A DNA stretch of 64,000 nt from Hyphomicrobiales bacterium. GTDB taxonomy: Bacteria; Pseudomonadota; Alphaproteobacteria; Rhizobiales; Rhizobiaceae. The position numbers and the translations under genes are program-made. The notes beneath the pieces are model-generated. The model did not search any database. It saw nothing but the letters and a program-made list of their open reading frames with translations, and was not told the origin of the DNA. How positions within the stretch are numbered: the first letter of the stretch is position 1; every line of letters starts with the position of its first letter. The stretch lies in the NCBI GenBank assembly GCA_900468625.1, contig UBUL01000012.1, positions 1-64,000 on the forward strand, written 5' to 3'. Below, in pieces: positions 46,781 to 56,685 of the stretch.

Positions 46781-47407
46781 TCAGCTGTGCGCGAAAATAT
46801 CTGCCTCTTCCCAGCCGAGAAGATCGAGCTTGGCGCGCGTGGGCAGAAAGGCGAAGCAATCATCCGCATAATCCATGCGGCCATCGCGCAGGAGGCGCTC
46901 GGTCAGCTTTTCACGCAACGCATGGAGATAGAGCACGTCGGACGCGGCATATTCGAGCTGCGCCGGCGACAGCGTTTGCGCAGCCCAATCGGACGACTGC
47001 TGCGCCTTGGAAATATCCACGTCCAGCATCTCCTTGAGATTGTCCTTCAGGCCGTGGCGGTCGGTGTAGGTACGGCAGAGGCGCGAGGCGATCTTGGTAC
47101 AGAAGACCGGCGTGGTGGTGACGCCGAAGGTATGGAACAGAACGGCGATGTCGAAGCGGCCATAGTGAAAGATCTTCTGGCGCGCAGGGTCGGCGAGCAT
47201 GGCGACGAGATTGGGCGCCTGCTTCTGGCCGGCGGCGATGCGGATGACATCGGCCGTGCCGTCACCCGGCGAAAGCTGCACGACGCAAAGCCGGTCGCGG
47301 CGCGGAATGAGTCCGAGGGTTTCGGTATCGATGGCTATGGCGCCGGTGTAGCGGGCGGCATCTTCCGCGGAAATATCGCCTTCGTGATAACGGATGGTGG
47401 CAGCCAT
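46781..47407 (-). CDS. Ribonuclease D-like 3'-5' exonuclease (short form)
   Basis: A 208-residue DEDD exonuclease: AIDTETLGL (Asp27, Glu29), FHYGRFDIAVL (second Asp) and the DEDDy region LEYAASDVLYLHALREKL. It lacks the HRDC domains of E. coli RNase D (about 375 residues), the usual state for many alphaproteobacterial RNase D-like proteins. It probably trims tRNA or other RNA 3' ends. It stands alone between a repeat-rich gap and the three-domain regulator. Confidence 0.85.
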   Translation of the reverse strand: MAATIRYHEGDISAEDAARYTGAIAIDTETLGLIPRRDRLCVVQLSPGDGTADVIRIAAGQKQAPNLVAMLADPARQKIFHYGRFDIAVLFHTFGVTTTPVFCTKIASRLCRTYTDRHGLKDNLKEMLDVDISKAQQSSDWAAQTLSPAQLEYAASDVLYLHALREKLTERLLRDGRMDYADDCFAFLPTRAKLDLLGWEEADIFAHS

Positions 47408-47503
47408 GAAATTCTCCCGGCTCTGTCTTTCTGAATTCGCTTTTCGTCCGTTCTATAGAACAGACGGGGCAATAACGATACCGGATAACCGTGCGGGCAC
47501 CGG

Positions 47504-48331
47504 TCAAAATGTCGGCGGCGTGTTGATCCAGAGCAATATGGTCTCGCCATCGTGGCGATTGCGCCAGGAATGGTAGCGGCGGCTCTCGAAATAAAGCGAA
47601 TCGCCAGGCAGGAGATCGAAGAACTGGTCGCTGTCCAGCACCAGCTCAAGGCGGCCGGCCAGGACATGAATGAACTCTTCTCCCTCGTGGCGATAAGCGC
47701 CCTCGCTCGCAGCACCGGGCGTAAGGACGAAGCGATGGCAATCCATCATCGTCCTGCCTTCGGCCAGCAATTGCACCGTGACCCCCGGCGTCGTCGCCGG
47801 CCAGGCACGCCATTCGCCGGATCGGATGAGCGCGAGAACGTCCTCGCGCTCCTCGCCCGACAGGCGCGAAACCGTCGTGCCGTAATAATCCGCGAGATCG
47901 TGCAGGGTCTTGAAGCTGACGCCCTGCGACGTCCTTTCGAGGGTAGAGAGCGTCGAGGACGTCATGCCCATGTCGGCCGCAACCTGCTCCAGTGTCTTGC
48001 CGGCGGCATGACGCAGCGACCGAAGCCTGCGGCCGATATCCGAAGATGCCGATTGCTCGCCATTCTCTAGACCGGCAGCGTTTCCCTCCTCCATCTCGAG
48101 CGCCTCGCGAATCGCTGCGGGATTGAGGCCGCGTTCGGCTCGGAACCAGGAAATGCGTTTCAGCCGCGCCACATCCTCAGCGCTATACTGCCGGTGTCCG
48201 GTCTCGGAGCGACCAGGCACGACCAGTCCCTGGCTTTCCCATAGGCGCAGTGTAGACGCCGATACGCCCGCCAGACGGGCCGCCTCCGCCACCTTGTAGC
48301 GCACTGGGTAGCGCTCCGGCTCGATGTTCAT
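47504..48331 (-). CDS. MerR-XRE-cupin fusion transcriptional regulator
   Basis: A 275-residue regulator with three parts. A MerR-type winged helix (about 10-82) has VAEAARLAGVSASTLRLWES and SETGHRQYSAEDVARLKRI. An XRE/Cro HTH (about 97-155) has IGRRLRSLRHAAGKTLEQV and MTSSTLSTLERTSQGVS. A cupin_2 domain (about 195-270) has HEGEEFIHVLAGRLELVLD and LPGDSLYFESRRYHSW. It is divergent from gabT-gabD, with TTACA/TGTAA dyads between, and so is probably their regulator. Architecture like this is seen in regulators of amino acid or polyamine catabolism. Confidence 0.85.
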   Translation of the reverse strand: MNIEPERYPVRYKVAEAARLAGVSASTLRLWESQGLVVPGRSETGHRQYSAEDVARLKRISWFRAERGLNPAAIREALEMEEGNAAGLENGEQSASSDIGRRLRSLRHAAGKTLEQVAADMGMTSSTLSTLERTSQGVSFKTLHDLADYYGTTVSRLSGEEREDVLALIRSGEWRAWPATTPGVTVQLLAEGRTMMDCHRFVLTPGAASEGAYRHEGEEFIHVLAGRLELVLDSDQFFDLLPGDSLYFESRRYHSWRNRHDGETILLWINTPPTF

Positions 48332-48439
48332 TTGCCAAATTCCTGATCTTTAGTCTTTTGACCCGTTTAGCACGGATCAGGCCTTTGCGTGATCCATTCC
48401 GCCCATTCTTGTCACCCGCACAAAATCCCGCTTGAAATC

Positions 48440-48477
48440 TTACAGGAAAAATGTAGGAGTTTTGTAAATAAGTTACA
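48440..48477. promoter_or_regulatory. Candidate operator dyads between the regulator and gabT
   Basis: Two inverted pairs: TTACA at 48440-48444 with TGTAG at 48452-48456, and TGTAA at 48463-48467 with TTACA at 48473-48477 around ATAAG. They lie 46-84 bases upstream of the gabT start. These are suitable sites for the adjacent HTH protein; assignment is by position only. Confidence 0.45.
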
Positions 48478-48523
48478 GAACTTCTGCAAGATAATTCGAA
48501 ACTGCTTTCTGGGAGCGACTGCA

Positions 48524-49795
48524 ATGACCTTGACCGAGCGGAAGAACGCCGCCATTTCCCGCGGCGTCGGCATGACGACGCAGATCTACGCCGATCGCGC
48601 CGAAAACGCCGAGATCTGGGACAAGGAGGGGCATCGCTATATCGATTTTGCCTCCGGCATCGCCGTGGTGAACACCGGTCACCGCCATCCGCGCGTGATT
48701 GCCGCCGTCAAGGAGCAGCTCGATCGCTTCACTCATACCTGCCATCAGGTGGTGCCCTATGAGAGCTATGTGCGCCTTGCCGAACGGCTGAATGCCATCG
48801 TCCCTGGCGATTTTGCCAAGAAGACGATCTTCGTGACCACGGGTGCCGAAGCGGTCGAAAATGCCGTCAAGATCGCCCGCGCCGCCACTGGACGCTCCGC
48901 CATCATCGCCTTCGGCGGCGGCTTCCACGGTCGCACCTTCATGGGCATGGCGCTGACCGGCAAGGTGGCACCCTACAAGATCGGCTTCGGCCCCATGCCC
49001 GGCGATGTCTTCCATGCGCCTTTCCCGGTGCCGCTGCACGGCATCAGCGTCGAGCAATCGCTGGCAACGCTGAAGAAGCTCTTTGCCGCCGATGTCGATC
49101 CGCAGCGCGTCGCTGCCATCATTCTCGAACCCGTGCAGGGCGAAGGCGGATTCTATCCCGCGCCTGCGGCTTTCATGAAGGCGCTGCGCGAGATCTGCGA
49201 CCAGCATGGCATTCTCCTGATCGCGGATGAGGTGCAGACCGGCTTTGCGCGCACCGGCAAGATGTTTGCGATGGATCACCATGAAGTGGCGGCCGATCTT
49301 GTCACCATGGCGAAGAGCCTTGCCGGCGGCTTCCCGCTCGCCGCCGTCACCGGCCGCGCCGAGATCATGGACGCCCCCGCTCCCGGCGGCCTCGGCGGCA
49401 CCTATGGCGGCAATCCCCTCGGGATAGCCGCAGCCCATGCCGTGCTCGACGTCATCGCCGAGGAGGGTCTGTGCGACCGCGCCAACCAGCTTGGTTCCCG
49501 CCTGAAACAGCGGCTGGAATCGCTGCGCGACAAGGTGCCTGAGATCGCCGATATCCGCGGCCCCGGCTTCATGAATGCCGTGGAATTCAACGATGCGGCG
49601 ACGAAGCTGCCGAGTGCGGACTTTGCCAACAAGGTTCGGCTGATCGCGCTCGACAAGGGCCTGATCCTTCTGACCTGCGGCGTCTACGGCAATGTGATCC
49701 GTTTCCTGTCGCCGATCACCATTCAGGACGGCGTGTTCAGCGAAGCGCTCGATATTCTCGAAGCATCGCTGCTGGAGGCTAGCGCCTCTCGATAG
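48524..49795 (+). CDS. gabT: 4-aminobutyrate--2-oxoglutarate transaminase
   Basis: A 423-residue class III PLP aminotransferase converting GABA to succinate semialdehyde. [19 protein letters not shown] (PLP phosphate site), [15 protein letters not shown] with Asp235, and [11 protein letters not shown] with Schiff-base Lys264 are visible; GTYGGNPLG is also typical. The next gene is gabD, 71 bases away, so the assignment as a GABA transaminase rather than another class III enzyme is supported by context. ATG 48524 follows GGGAGCG about 8 bases upstream. Confidence 0.92.
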   Translation: MTLTERKNAAISRGVGMTTQIYADRAENAEIWDKEGHRYIDFASGIAVVNTGHRHPRVIAAVKEQLDRFTHTCHQVVPYESYVRLAERLNAIVPGDFAKKTIFVTTGAEAVENAVKIARAATGRSAIIAFGGGFHGRTFMGMALTGKVAPYKIGFGPMPGDVFHAPFPVPLHGISVEQSLATLKKLFAADVDPQRVAAIILEPVQGEGGFYPAPAAFMKALREICDQHGILLIADEVQTGFARTGKMFAMDHHEVAADLVTMAKSLAGGFPLAAVTGRAEIMDAPAPGGLGGTYGGNPLGIAAAHAVLDVIAEEGLCDRANQLGSRLKQRLESLRDKVPEIADIRGPGFMNAVEFNDAATKLPSADFANKVRLIALDKGLILLTCGVYGNVIRFLSPITIQDGVFSEALDILEASLLEASASR

Positions 49796-49866
49796 CCGTC
49801 ATATCCCCGTATTTCCCCTTATTCGCCCGTGCGGCCTGCCGGGTAAAACCTGTCGGAGTGCATAGC

Positions 49867-51348
49867 ATGTCCTTTACAACGGCAATGACCAAGCATGTTC
49901 CCTTCTCCTCGCGCCTCCTGCGCGCCGCCGGCTATATCGACGGCGCGTGGACGGCGGGCGAGGCGACGAAGACGTTTGATGTCATCAATCCCGCCACCGG
50001 CGAAGTGCTCGCCTCGCTGCCGGATATGGGGGCTGCAGAGACGGCGGCTGCGATCGATGCCGCCTATGTCGCCCAGGTTGCCTGGGCCGCCCGCCCGGCC
50101 AAGGAGCGGGCAGCGATCTTACGCAAATGGTTCGATCTCATGATCGCCAACGCCGACGAGTTGGCGGCGATCCTGACCGCCGAAATGGGCAAGCCGCTGC
50201 CGGAAGCCAGGGGCGAGATTCTCTACGCCGCCTCCTATGTCGAATGGTATGCAGAGGAGGCCAAGCGCATCTACGGCGAGACCATCCCCGCGCCATCCAC
50301 CGACAAGCGCATGGTCGTCATCAAGCAGCCGGTCGGCGTCGTCGGCACGATCACGCCCTGGAACTTCCCGGCTGCCATGATCGCCCGCAAGATCGCCCCG
50401 GCTCTCGCGGTCGGCTGCACCGTCGTCTCCAAGCCTGCCGAGCAGACGCCGCTGACGGCGATCGCCCTTGCCGTGCTTGCCGAAGAGGCGGGCATTCCCC
50501 CAGGCGTGCTCAACATCATCGTCGGCATCGACGGCCCGGCCATCGGCCGCGAGCTTTGCGGCAATCCGAAAGTGCGCAAGATCAGCTTCACCGGCTCGAC
50601 CGAAGTCGGCCGCATCCTGATGCGTCAGTGCGCCGATCAGATCAAAAAGGTGAGCCTCGAGCTCGGCGGCAACGCGCCCTTCATCGTCTTCGACGATGCC
50701 GATCTCGACGCCGCCGTCGAAGGTGCCATGGCTTCGAAGTATCGCAATGCCGGCCAGACCTGCGTCTGCGCCAACCGCATCTATGTTCAATCCAATGTCT
50801 ATGACGCCTTTGCCGCCAAGCTCGCCGCGAAGGTAGGCGAACTTTCCGTCGGTGACGGCTTCAAGCCGGGGGTATCGGTCGGGCCGCTGATCGACGAGCA
50901 GGGTGTCGCAAAGGCTGAGGACCACGTGCGGGATGCCGTTTCGAAGGGTGCCCGTGTCGTGGCGGGCGGCAAGCGCATCGAGGGTGCCGGCACCTTCTTC
51001 GCACCGACCATCCTGACCGGCGTCGACCGGAGCATGAAGGTCGCGCGTGAAGAAACCTTCGGCCCGGTTGCGCCACTCTTCCGATTCGATACCGTCGAGG
51101 ATGTCATCGCCCAGGCAAACGACACGGAGTTCGGCCTTGCCGCGTATTTCTTCGCCGGTGATCTGAAGAAGGTCTGGCGCGTGGCGGAAGCGCTGGAATA
51201 CGGTATGGTCGGCATCAATACCGGTCTGATGTCGTCGGAAACCGCGCCGTTCGGCGGCATCAAGCAATCCGGTCTCGGCCGCGAAGGCTCGCGCCATGGC
51301 GCCGACGACTATCTGGAGATGAAGTATCTCTGCATTGGCAATCTATAG
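49867..51348 (+). CDS. gabD: Succinate-semialdehyde dehydrogenase (NADP+)
   Basis: A 493-residue aldehyde dehydrogenase: [18 protein letters not shown] (cofactor), [21 protein letters not shown] with Glu265 and [11 protein letters not shown] with nucleophile Cys299. It oxidises succinate semialdehyde to succinate, finishing the GABA shunt started by gabT. A Cys pair in TCVC matches GabD proteins. ATG 49867 has GGAG about 8 bases upstream; GTG 49858 would add three residues. Confidence 0.93.
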   Translation: MSFTTAMTKHVPFSSRLLRAAGYIDGAWTAGEATKTFDVINPATGEVLASLPDMGAAETAAAIDAAYVAQVAWAARPAKERAAILRKWFDLMIANADELAAILTAEMGKPLPEARGEILYAASYVEWYAEEAKRIYGETIPAPSTDKRMVVIKQPVGVVGTITPWNFPAAMIARKIAPALAVGCTVVSKPAEQTPLTAIALAVLAEEAGIPPGVLNIIVGIDGPAIGRELCGNPKVRKISFTGSTEVGRILMRQCADQIKKVSLELGGNAPFIVFDDADLDAAVEGAMASKYRNAGQTCVCANRIYVQSNVYDAFAAKLAAKVGELSVGDGFKPGVSVGPLIDEQGVAKAEDHVRDAVSKGARVVAGGKRIEGAGTFFAPTILTGVDRSMKVAREETFGPVAPLFRFDTVEDVIAQANDTEFGLAAYFFAGDLKKVWRVAEALEYGMVGINTGLMSSETAPFGGIKQSGLGREGSRHGADDYLEMKYLCIGNL

Positions 51349-51355
51349 CCGACTA

Positions 51356-52129
51356 TCAAGTTGAGGTGATGTGAACGCGGCCCTGCCACAGCCGGGCCGT
51401 GCTCAAACGGCCCGAGCGAAAAGCGCCGGTGTCCAGATTGAGCCTTAGACCATCGACTTCGGCCTGCCGGACGGGTGTATGGCCGTGGACGATCAGCTTC
51501 GGCAGCGGCTGGGCACTGTCATAAAAGCGCGAGCGGATGAAGACGAGATCGTCATCCTCCTGCTCGGAGATCGGCCGATCCGGATCGATGCCGGCATGCA
51601 CGAACAATGCCTTCGGCGTATCCAGCATAATCGGCAGCCGGCGCAGGAAATTGACGTGGTCGTCGGGCAGCCAGGTTCGGATGAAGGTATCGAGCTTCTT
51701 CTGCTTCGGATATTGCTCTTTCAGCTTTGGGATATCCACACCATAGGAGGCAAGCGTGGCGTCGCCGCCAAGAGCGGCCCAATCATCCAGCGATATCTCA
51801 CCGTCGATATAGGAAAGCATTGCCATCTCGTGATTGCCGGTCAGGCAGATGCGGTCGAAATCTTTCGGCGGCGGAGCCATGAGGCGGCCGACAACCTGCG
51901 CCGAGGCGGGGCCGCGATCGATGAAATCTCCCAGCATGATAATGAGCTTTCGGCCCGGCAGACCGGCAGCATCGGCAACGATCCTGCGTTCCAGCGCACT
52001 TAGAAGATCATAACGGCCATGGACATCACCGATGACGTAGGTCGGCACGTCGAGATCCTCGAGCCATTCGCGACGCCGGCGGTGGCCGAAGCCATTGGCC
52101 ATTTTTTCGCGGATCATAGATGTCGCCAT
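51356..52129 (-). CDS. Metallophosphoesterase, PPP-type serine/threonine phosphatase
   Basis: A 257-residue calcineurin-like phosphoesterase with the PPP signatures GDVHGRYD (about 33), GDFIDRG (about 65) and GNHEMAM (about 97), plus VHGHTPV near the end. It could dephosphorylate proteins or dinucleotides such as Ap4A. The start at 52129 is taken from the conserved domain; the longer frame upstream is not supported. It converges on gabD with only 7 bases between stops. Confidence 0.82.
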   Translation of the reverse strand: MATSMIREKMANGFGHRRRREWLEDLDVPTYVIGDVHGRYDLLSALERRIVADAAGLPGRKLIIMLGDFIDRGPASAQVVGRLMAPPPKDFDRICLTGNHEMAMLSYIDGEISLDDWAALGGDATLASYGVDIPKLKEQYPKQKKLDTFIRTWLPDDHVNFLRRLPIMLDTPKALFVHAGIDPDRPISEQEDDDLVFIRSRFYDSAQPLPKLIVHGHTPVRQAEVDGLRLNLDTGAFRSGRLSTARLWQGRVHITST

Positions 52130-52505
52130 GAAACTGCCTTTCAAGCGCCCCCCCCCGGAACGCCTCAACTGTGTCTGCAAAAAGGACCCAAAAGCGACGA
52201 TTCTTTGCCAAGACGGCGGAAATCGTCTCTGATGACGGTTGTGGCAATAGGCCCAAGCTTGCGGCACCGGCCTGCCTTGCGGCAAAGCGTCCCGAATGGC
52301 GCCTTTATGCATGGAGAAAGTTGACAGTGCGTATCCGCAATCCTATCGCGCTCCCAACCCAGCGCGAGAAATTTGTCCTATCCGGCCCCGGAAACGCGGG
52401 AGGCCCTGCAGTCCGGGCACGATGGCTGCCGATTGCCGGCGAGATCGACACCGTACTAAACTGGAACATAGCCCATGGCGCCTGTAAACTTACCGTGAAG
52501 TCCTG
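52130..52505. other. Phosphatase-copD divergent intergenic region, no gene seen
   Basis: A 376-base divergent gap that must hold promoters for both neighbours. It contains a run of nine C (52148-52156) just upstream of the phosphatase start, but no recognised motif, repeat or gene. Confidence 0.5.
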
Positions 52506-53390
52506 ATGGATCCGACGACAGCGCTCGAACTCTGCCGCTTTTTTCACGATGCATCCCTGATGCTTCTGTGGGGTGCCTGCGCCTATCTCTCCCTCCTCGT
52601 GCCGAAAACACTCGCCGATATCGGCTGGCGCATGTTCGCAAAGGCTTTTTCCGTGATCGCCGCGATCGCGGTCGTAACGGTCCTGGCGGCACTGCCTGCA
52701 ACGACGGCAAATATCGGCAACGGATGGAGCGATGCGCTCGATGCCAGCATGGTCCGCGACGTGCTTTTCGCGACCACGATAGGCTTTGCCTGGCAAGCGC
52801 AGGCATTCGCAGCGGTGATGATGGCAGGCGCCTTCCTGCTGCCCGAAAGCCTGCGCCGCCAGGGGCTGGCCTTGGGTGCCGGTCTTGGCCTCGCCTTCCT
52901 GTCATTGAACGGACATGCTTCGATGCTGGAAGGCTGGCTGCGGCAGGCGCATCGGGCCAACGACGTCCTGCATGTGCTGGCCGGCGGCGCCTGGCTCGGG
53001 GCGCTGGTGCCATTGATCGCTATTCTGCGGCTTCTCGGCCGGCCCGAATGCCGGGCGGAGGCACTGGTGGCGCTGCGCCGTTTCTCCAATGCCGGGCACG
53101 TCGCCGTCGCACTCGTCATTCTCTCCGGTATCGTCAATACCTTGCTGATCTTGAAACGCCTGCCAACGGACTGGTCCTCACCCTACCAGATGCTGCTTGC
53201 GACAAAGATCGGGCTGGTCGCCGGCATGGTATTTCTGGCGATCATCAATCGCTATGTCTTCGTACCCCGGATCGGCCGCAACCCCGATCGCGCGCTGCAG
53301 GAGCTCCGGCTTGGAAGCATTGCCGAGATCGTCATCGGCCTTGCCGTCATCGGGCTGGTCGCCATCTTCGGCCTGCTGGAACCGGTCTAG
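52506..53390 (+). CDS. copD: Copper resistance D family membrane protein
   Basis: A 294-residue integral membrane protein with about eight hydrophobic segments and the CopD pattern: paired His residues such as FFHDASLMLLWGA near the N-terminus, LNGHASMLEG, RANDVLHVLAGGAWLGALVPL, and the NAGHVAVALVILSG and MLLATKIGLVAGMVFLAIINRY segments. CopD proteins are linked to copper import with the periplasmic CopC, but no copC precedes it here. The stop codon is provided by the end of a dispersed repeat. Confidence 0.8.
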   Translation: MDPTTALELCRFFHDASLMLLWGACAYLSLLVPKTLADIGWRMFAKAFSVIAAIAVVTVLAALPATTANIGNGWSDALDASMVRDVLFATTIGFAWQAQAFAAVMMAGAFLLPESLRRQGLALGAGLGLAFLSLNGHASMLEGWLRQAHRANDVLHVLAGGAWLGALVPLIAILRLLGRPECRAEALVALRRFSNAGHVAVALVILSGIVNTLLILKRLPTDWSSPYQMLLATKIGLVAGMVFLAIINRYVFVPRIGRNPDRALQELRLGSIAEIVIGLAVIGLVAIFGLLEPV

Positions 53391-53493
53391 AGCGTTTCCG
53401 CTTTTCTTCGAATCGCGAAAACGCTCAATCTTCTTATTTCCCAACGCATTCCGGACGGAAAACCGCTATGCACTTTTCCTGGAAGTGCTCTAG
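53387..53493. repeat. Dispersed repeat, GGACGGAAAACCGC family, copy 4, bounded by CTAG
   Basis: It runs from CTAGAGCGTTTCCGCTTTTC to CTGGAAGTGCTCTAG with the core CCGGACGGAAAACCGC. It fills the whole gap between two convergent genes, and its CTAG ends supply the TAG stops of both copD and the TIM-barrel gene. Confidence 0.7.
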
Positions 53494-54260
53494 CCGCCAA
53501 GCGATTTCACCACCGCGCGAACGGACTTGGCATCGCTGGTCGCCGGCCTGTATTCCAGGCCGATCCTGCCGCGATAGCCTTGGGCAAACAGCCAATCCAG
53601 CCGTTCCGCCAGATCGATTTGGCCCGTGCCGGGATCGCTGCGGCCGGGATGATCGGCAACATGGAGGTGCACGATCCGGTCGATGCGATCGCCGATGACC
53701 TCCTGCGTATCCTCGCCCATGACGGCCGAATGATAGAGATCGTAGACGATGCCGATTTCCGGGCGGCCGATCTCGTCGACGATGTCGAGGCCCTCCATCG
53801 TCGAAGACAGATAATAGCCGGGATGATCGATCGTCGTGTTCAACGGCTCGAGGCCGAGCCGAACGCCGGATCCTTCAAGAATGCCGGCCCCGGCCGTGAG
53901 CGCGGCAATGAGAGACGCCCGCTGTTCGGCACGCGAAAATCCCGACAGATCGTCACCGGCCTGGACAATGAGAACTGCCGCGCCGAGGCGCTGCGCGACG
54001 GCGACGGATTCGCGCAGACCCTGCAGCCAAGCCTCTCTGTTTGCCGGATTCGTCAGCGCGATCATCGGCTCCGCCACCAGGCCGGAGACCGCGATGCCTG
54101 TCTCGGCGACTGCGGCGACGATCGCGTCAAGATCCTTGTCGGTCCAGCGCCAGAATTCGACCGCGCTCAAACCTGCCTGATGCGCCAGGCGGATGCGGTC
54201 GGCAAAAACATCGCCGTTACGCGCGAACAACCACTCGATACAAGCCGAGAACTGCCGCAT
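53490..54260 (-). CDS. TIM-barrel sugar-phosphate isomerase/epimerase family protein (hydroxypyruvate isomerase-like)
   Basis: A 256-residue AP-endonuclease-2-fold protein. The N-terminus (FSACIEWLFARNGDVFADRIRL) and VEFWRWTDKDLDAI match the Hyi-like group. Metal-binding acidic residues are visible in GLEPLNT, IVYDLYHSAVMGED, HLHVADHPGRSDPGTG and RIGLEYRPA. It probably isomerises a sugar or ketose, perhaps one imported by the ABC system downstream. It lies 60 bases after the AraC gene on the same strand, so they may be co-transcribed. Confidence 0.78.
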   Translation of the reverse strand: MRQFSACIEWLFARNGDVFADRIRLAHQAGLSAVEFWRWTDKDLDAIVAAVAETGIAVSGLVAEPMIALTNPANREAWLQGLRESVAVAQRLGAAVLIVQAGDDLSGFSRAEQRASLIAALTAGAGILEGSGVRLGLEPLNTTIDHPGYYLSSTMEGLDIVDEIGRPEIGIVYDLYHSAVMGEDTQEVIGDRIDRIVHLHVADHPGRSDPGTGQIDLAERLDWLFAQGYRGRIGLEYRPATSDAKSVRAVVKSLGG

Positions 54261-54320
54261 ACGATTCTCCTCCCCCAGCCTGTCAGGAGTGATGCGCGAG
54301 ATCGCGCATCACTGCAAGCC

Positions 54321-55268
54321 TCACGAACGATGATATTGCTGGGACGCCCGCGGCATCGAAGGCTTGATGGCTTCTACATTCATCGCAGAGAGAACGCGCA
54401 TGTCGCGACGGAAGTCGGAAGGCGTCATGCCGGCGATGTGACGGAAGGATTTGTTGAAGGCGCTGATCGAGCCGAAGCCGCTGTCCATGGCGACCTGCAG
54501 TACATTGGCGCCGTCGCGCATCAGCATCGCCTGCGCACGCGAAAGACGCAGCAGGTTCACATATTTAGCCAGCGTCATGCCTGTCGATTTCTTGAAGAGG
54601 TTCATGGCGTATTTCGGATGGAGATGCGCCGCCTTGGCGATATCGACCGTATCGATGTCGTGCAGAAAGTTTTCGGCGATGAAATCGCACATTCGCGCCA
54701 GGCTGCGCGAGGATTGCGGATGGGCCTGCTCGTTTGCCGGGTTTCCCTGCTTCTCCGGCAGCATGCGATAGGGCTCGAAAGCGATGCGCTCCAAACGCAG
54801 GAGAAGTTCGGCGACGGCATGTTCGGCCTTCGCGCTGTCGTTGGACATGACATAACGGTGCCACCGGGCAAAATTCTCGTCGTCGGCGGCATCGGTCGCG
54901 GAGCTTATCAAGGTTTGCCCGCGAATGAGGCGGCCGGAAATATCGAGCGGTAGCCGCAGGCGGAAGAAATGCACGAGCGGCAGATGCGCGCCGGCGTAGA
55001 TCGAATCCTCGGATAGTTCATCCAGCAGATGCGGCTGACCGCCCCAAAAAAGGCAGATCTCGCCGGCTCTCAAAGTAAGCTCGTGATCGCCTATGCGGTA
55101 ATGCACCGTCCCCCGTATGATGTAGTTCACTTCCACCTGCGCGTGCCAGTGCGGCCTCGCCATCGGCAATGGATGATTGTGGAACATCTGCAGGATCGTC
55201 GGGAGCCCTTCGACGCTGCTTGCGCCCGGCTGATAGACCGCCTGTTGACCCACCTTACTTTTCGCCAA
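54321..55268 (-). CDS. AraC family transcriptional regulator
   Basis: A 315-residue regulator with an N-terminal cupin/arabinose-binding-type domain (about 30-170: RPHWHAQVEVNYIIRGTVHYRIG, GEICLFWGGQPHLLDE) and a C-terminal double HTH (about 192-295: CDFIAENFLHDIDTVDIAKAAHLHPKYAMNLFKKSTGMTL and DSGFGSISAFNKSFRHIAGMTPSDFRRD). It is divergent from the sugar ABC operon at 55361, with a 92-base gap, and so is the likely activator. Confidence 0.9.
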   Translation of the reverse strand: MAKSKVGQQAVYQPGASSVEGLPTILQMFHNHPLPMARPHWHAQVEVNYIIRGTVHYRIGDHELTLRAGEICLFWGGQPHLLDELSEDSIYAGAHLPLVHFFRLRLPLDISGRLIRGQTLISSATDAADDENFARWHRYVMSNDSAKAEHAVAELLLRLERIAFEPYRMLPEKQGNPANEQAHPQSSRSLARMCDFIAENFLHDIDTVDIAKAAHLHPKYAMNLFKKSTGMTLAKYVNLLRLSRAQAMLMRDGANVLQVAMDSGFGSISAFNKSFRHIAGMTPSDFRRDMRVLSAMNVEAIKPSMPRASQQYHRS

Positions 55269-55360
55269 GTCGATGTTCCTTTTTTAGGAGACAGAAGCTT
55301 ATCGCAAGCTAGTTTAAGCGTGTTCTCTTGAGGACGGCAATTGAAAAGGGAGGATTTTCA

Positions 55361-56635
55361 ATGCGTTTAAAACTTGCTGGAGCGACGGCCCTTGCGGCTC
55401 TACTCGCCTCCGGTTCCGCCTTTGCGGAACAGACCACCATTACTGTCTGGAGCTGGAACATCGCCGCATCGGCGCTGAAATCCACGGTCGAGGGGTTCAA
55501 TAAAAAATATCCCGACATCAAGGTCGAGGTTCAAGACATCGGCAACCCGCAGGTCTTCGACAAGATGCTGGCCGCTTGCGCTGCCGGCGGCGACGGCCTG
55601 CCGGATATCATGTCGATCGAAAACCACAAGGCTTCGATCTTCTGGAACCGCTTTCCGGACTGCCTGACCGACCTGACGAAGCTCGGCTACAAGGATGAAC
55701 TGAAGAAGCAGTTCCCGGATTTCAAGCGCGCCGAGCTTGAAGTCGGCGATGCAGCCTATGCGATGCCGTGGGATTCCGGTCCGGTCACCATGTTCTACCG
55801 CCGCGACATGTATCAAAAGGCGGGCGTCGATCCGGCAACGATCAAGACCTGGGACGATTTCATTGCCGCCGGCAAGAAGATCTCCGCCGCCAATCCGGGC
55901 GTGATCATGACGCAAGCCGATCTCAACGGCGATACCGAATGGTTCCGCATGCTCGCCAACGAACAGGGCTGCGGCTATTTCTCGAATGACAGCCAGAGCA
56001 TCACCGTCAACCAGCCCGGCTGCGTCAAGGCCCTGGACAAGGTGAAGGAGATCAAGGACGCCGGCCTGATGAGCGCGGCGAACTGGAATGAGAAAATTCA
56101 GGCGAACACCGCCAGCAAGGTAGCGTCGCAGCTCTATGGCGGCTGGTACGAAGGTACCGTCCGCTCCACCTCGCCGGATCTCGCCGGCAAATGGGGTGTC
56201 TATCCGATGCCGAGCATGACGGCCGACGGTCCGCATGCGGCCAATCTCGGAGGCTCGTCGCTTGCGATCGCCAGCGGCTCCAAGCACAAGGAGGCCGCCT
56301 GGAAATTCCTCGAATACACGCTTGGCACCAATGAGGGCCAGGTGACCATGCTGAAATCCTTCGGGCTCGTGCCGTCGCTGCTGACGGCGGTCCAAGATCC
56401 CTTCGTCAACCAGCCGCAGCCTTATTGGGGTGGGCAAAAGGTCTGGGCCGATATCCTCGCCACCCTGCCGAAAATCCGCCCGAGCCCCGGCACCCAATAT
56501 TTCAGCGACGCCGACGAGGTCATAAAGGCCGTCCAGACGAAATACCTGGCCGGCGGCTATCCGAACGGCAAGGCCGCGCTCGACGATGCGGCCCAGCAGA
56601 TCGCCTCGGCAACGGGTCTGCCGCTCGCGAAATGA
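55361..56635 (+). CDS. Sugar ABC transporter substrate-binding protein
   Basis: A 424-residue extracellular solute-binding protein of the family-1 type. The signal peptide MRLKLAGATALAALLASGSAFA is followed by TITVWSWNIAASALKSTVEGFNKKYP. DIMSIENHKA, YAMPWDSGPVTMFYRRDMY and WKFLEYTLGTNEGQ are typical. It captures a sugar or polyol in the periplasm. GGGAGGA lies 6 bases before ATG 55361. The permease follows after a 225-base gap holding repeats. Confidence 0.9.
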   Translation: MRLKLAGATALAALLASGSAFAEQTTITVWSWNIAASALKSTVEGFNKKYPDIKVEVQDIGNPQVFDKMLAACAAGGDGLPDIMSIENHKASIFWNRFPDCLTDLTKLGYKDELKKQFPDFKRAELEVGDAAYAMPWDSGPVTMFYRRDMYQKAGVDPATIKTWDDFIAAGKKISAANPGVIMTQADLNGDTEWFRMLANEQGCGYFSNDSQSITVNQPGCVKALDKVKEIKDAGLMSAANWNEKIQANTASKVASQLYGGWYEGTVRSTSPDLAGKWGVYPMPSMTADGPHAANLGGSSLAIASGSKHKEAAWKFLEYTLGTNEGQVTMLKSFGLVPSLLTAVQDPFVNQPQPYWGGQKVWADILATLPKIRPSPGTQYFSDADEVIKAVQTKYLAGGYPNGKAALDDAAQQIASATGLPLAK

Positions 56636-56685
56636 GTGACACTGCCGGGCGTGCCTCCCAAGCCGCGTCCGGCATCCCCGCCGCC

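Noticed and set aside
52148..52156. Run of nine C as a phase-variable tract
   Set aside because: It lies outside coding sequence upstream of the phosphatase start and there is no sign that it sits between promoter elements; it may also be a sequencing artefact.
52171..52506. Open frame upstream of copD
   Set aside because: It has no ribosome binding site, odd composition and no recognisable domain; the region is more likely a regulatory gap.
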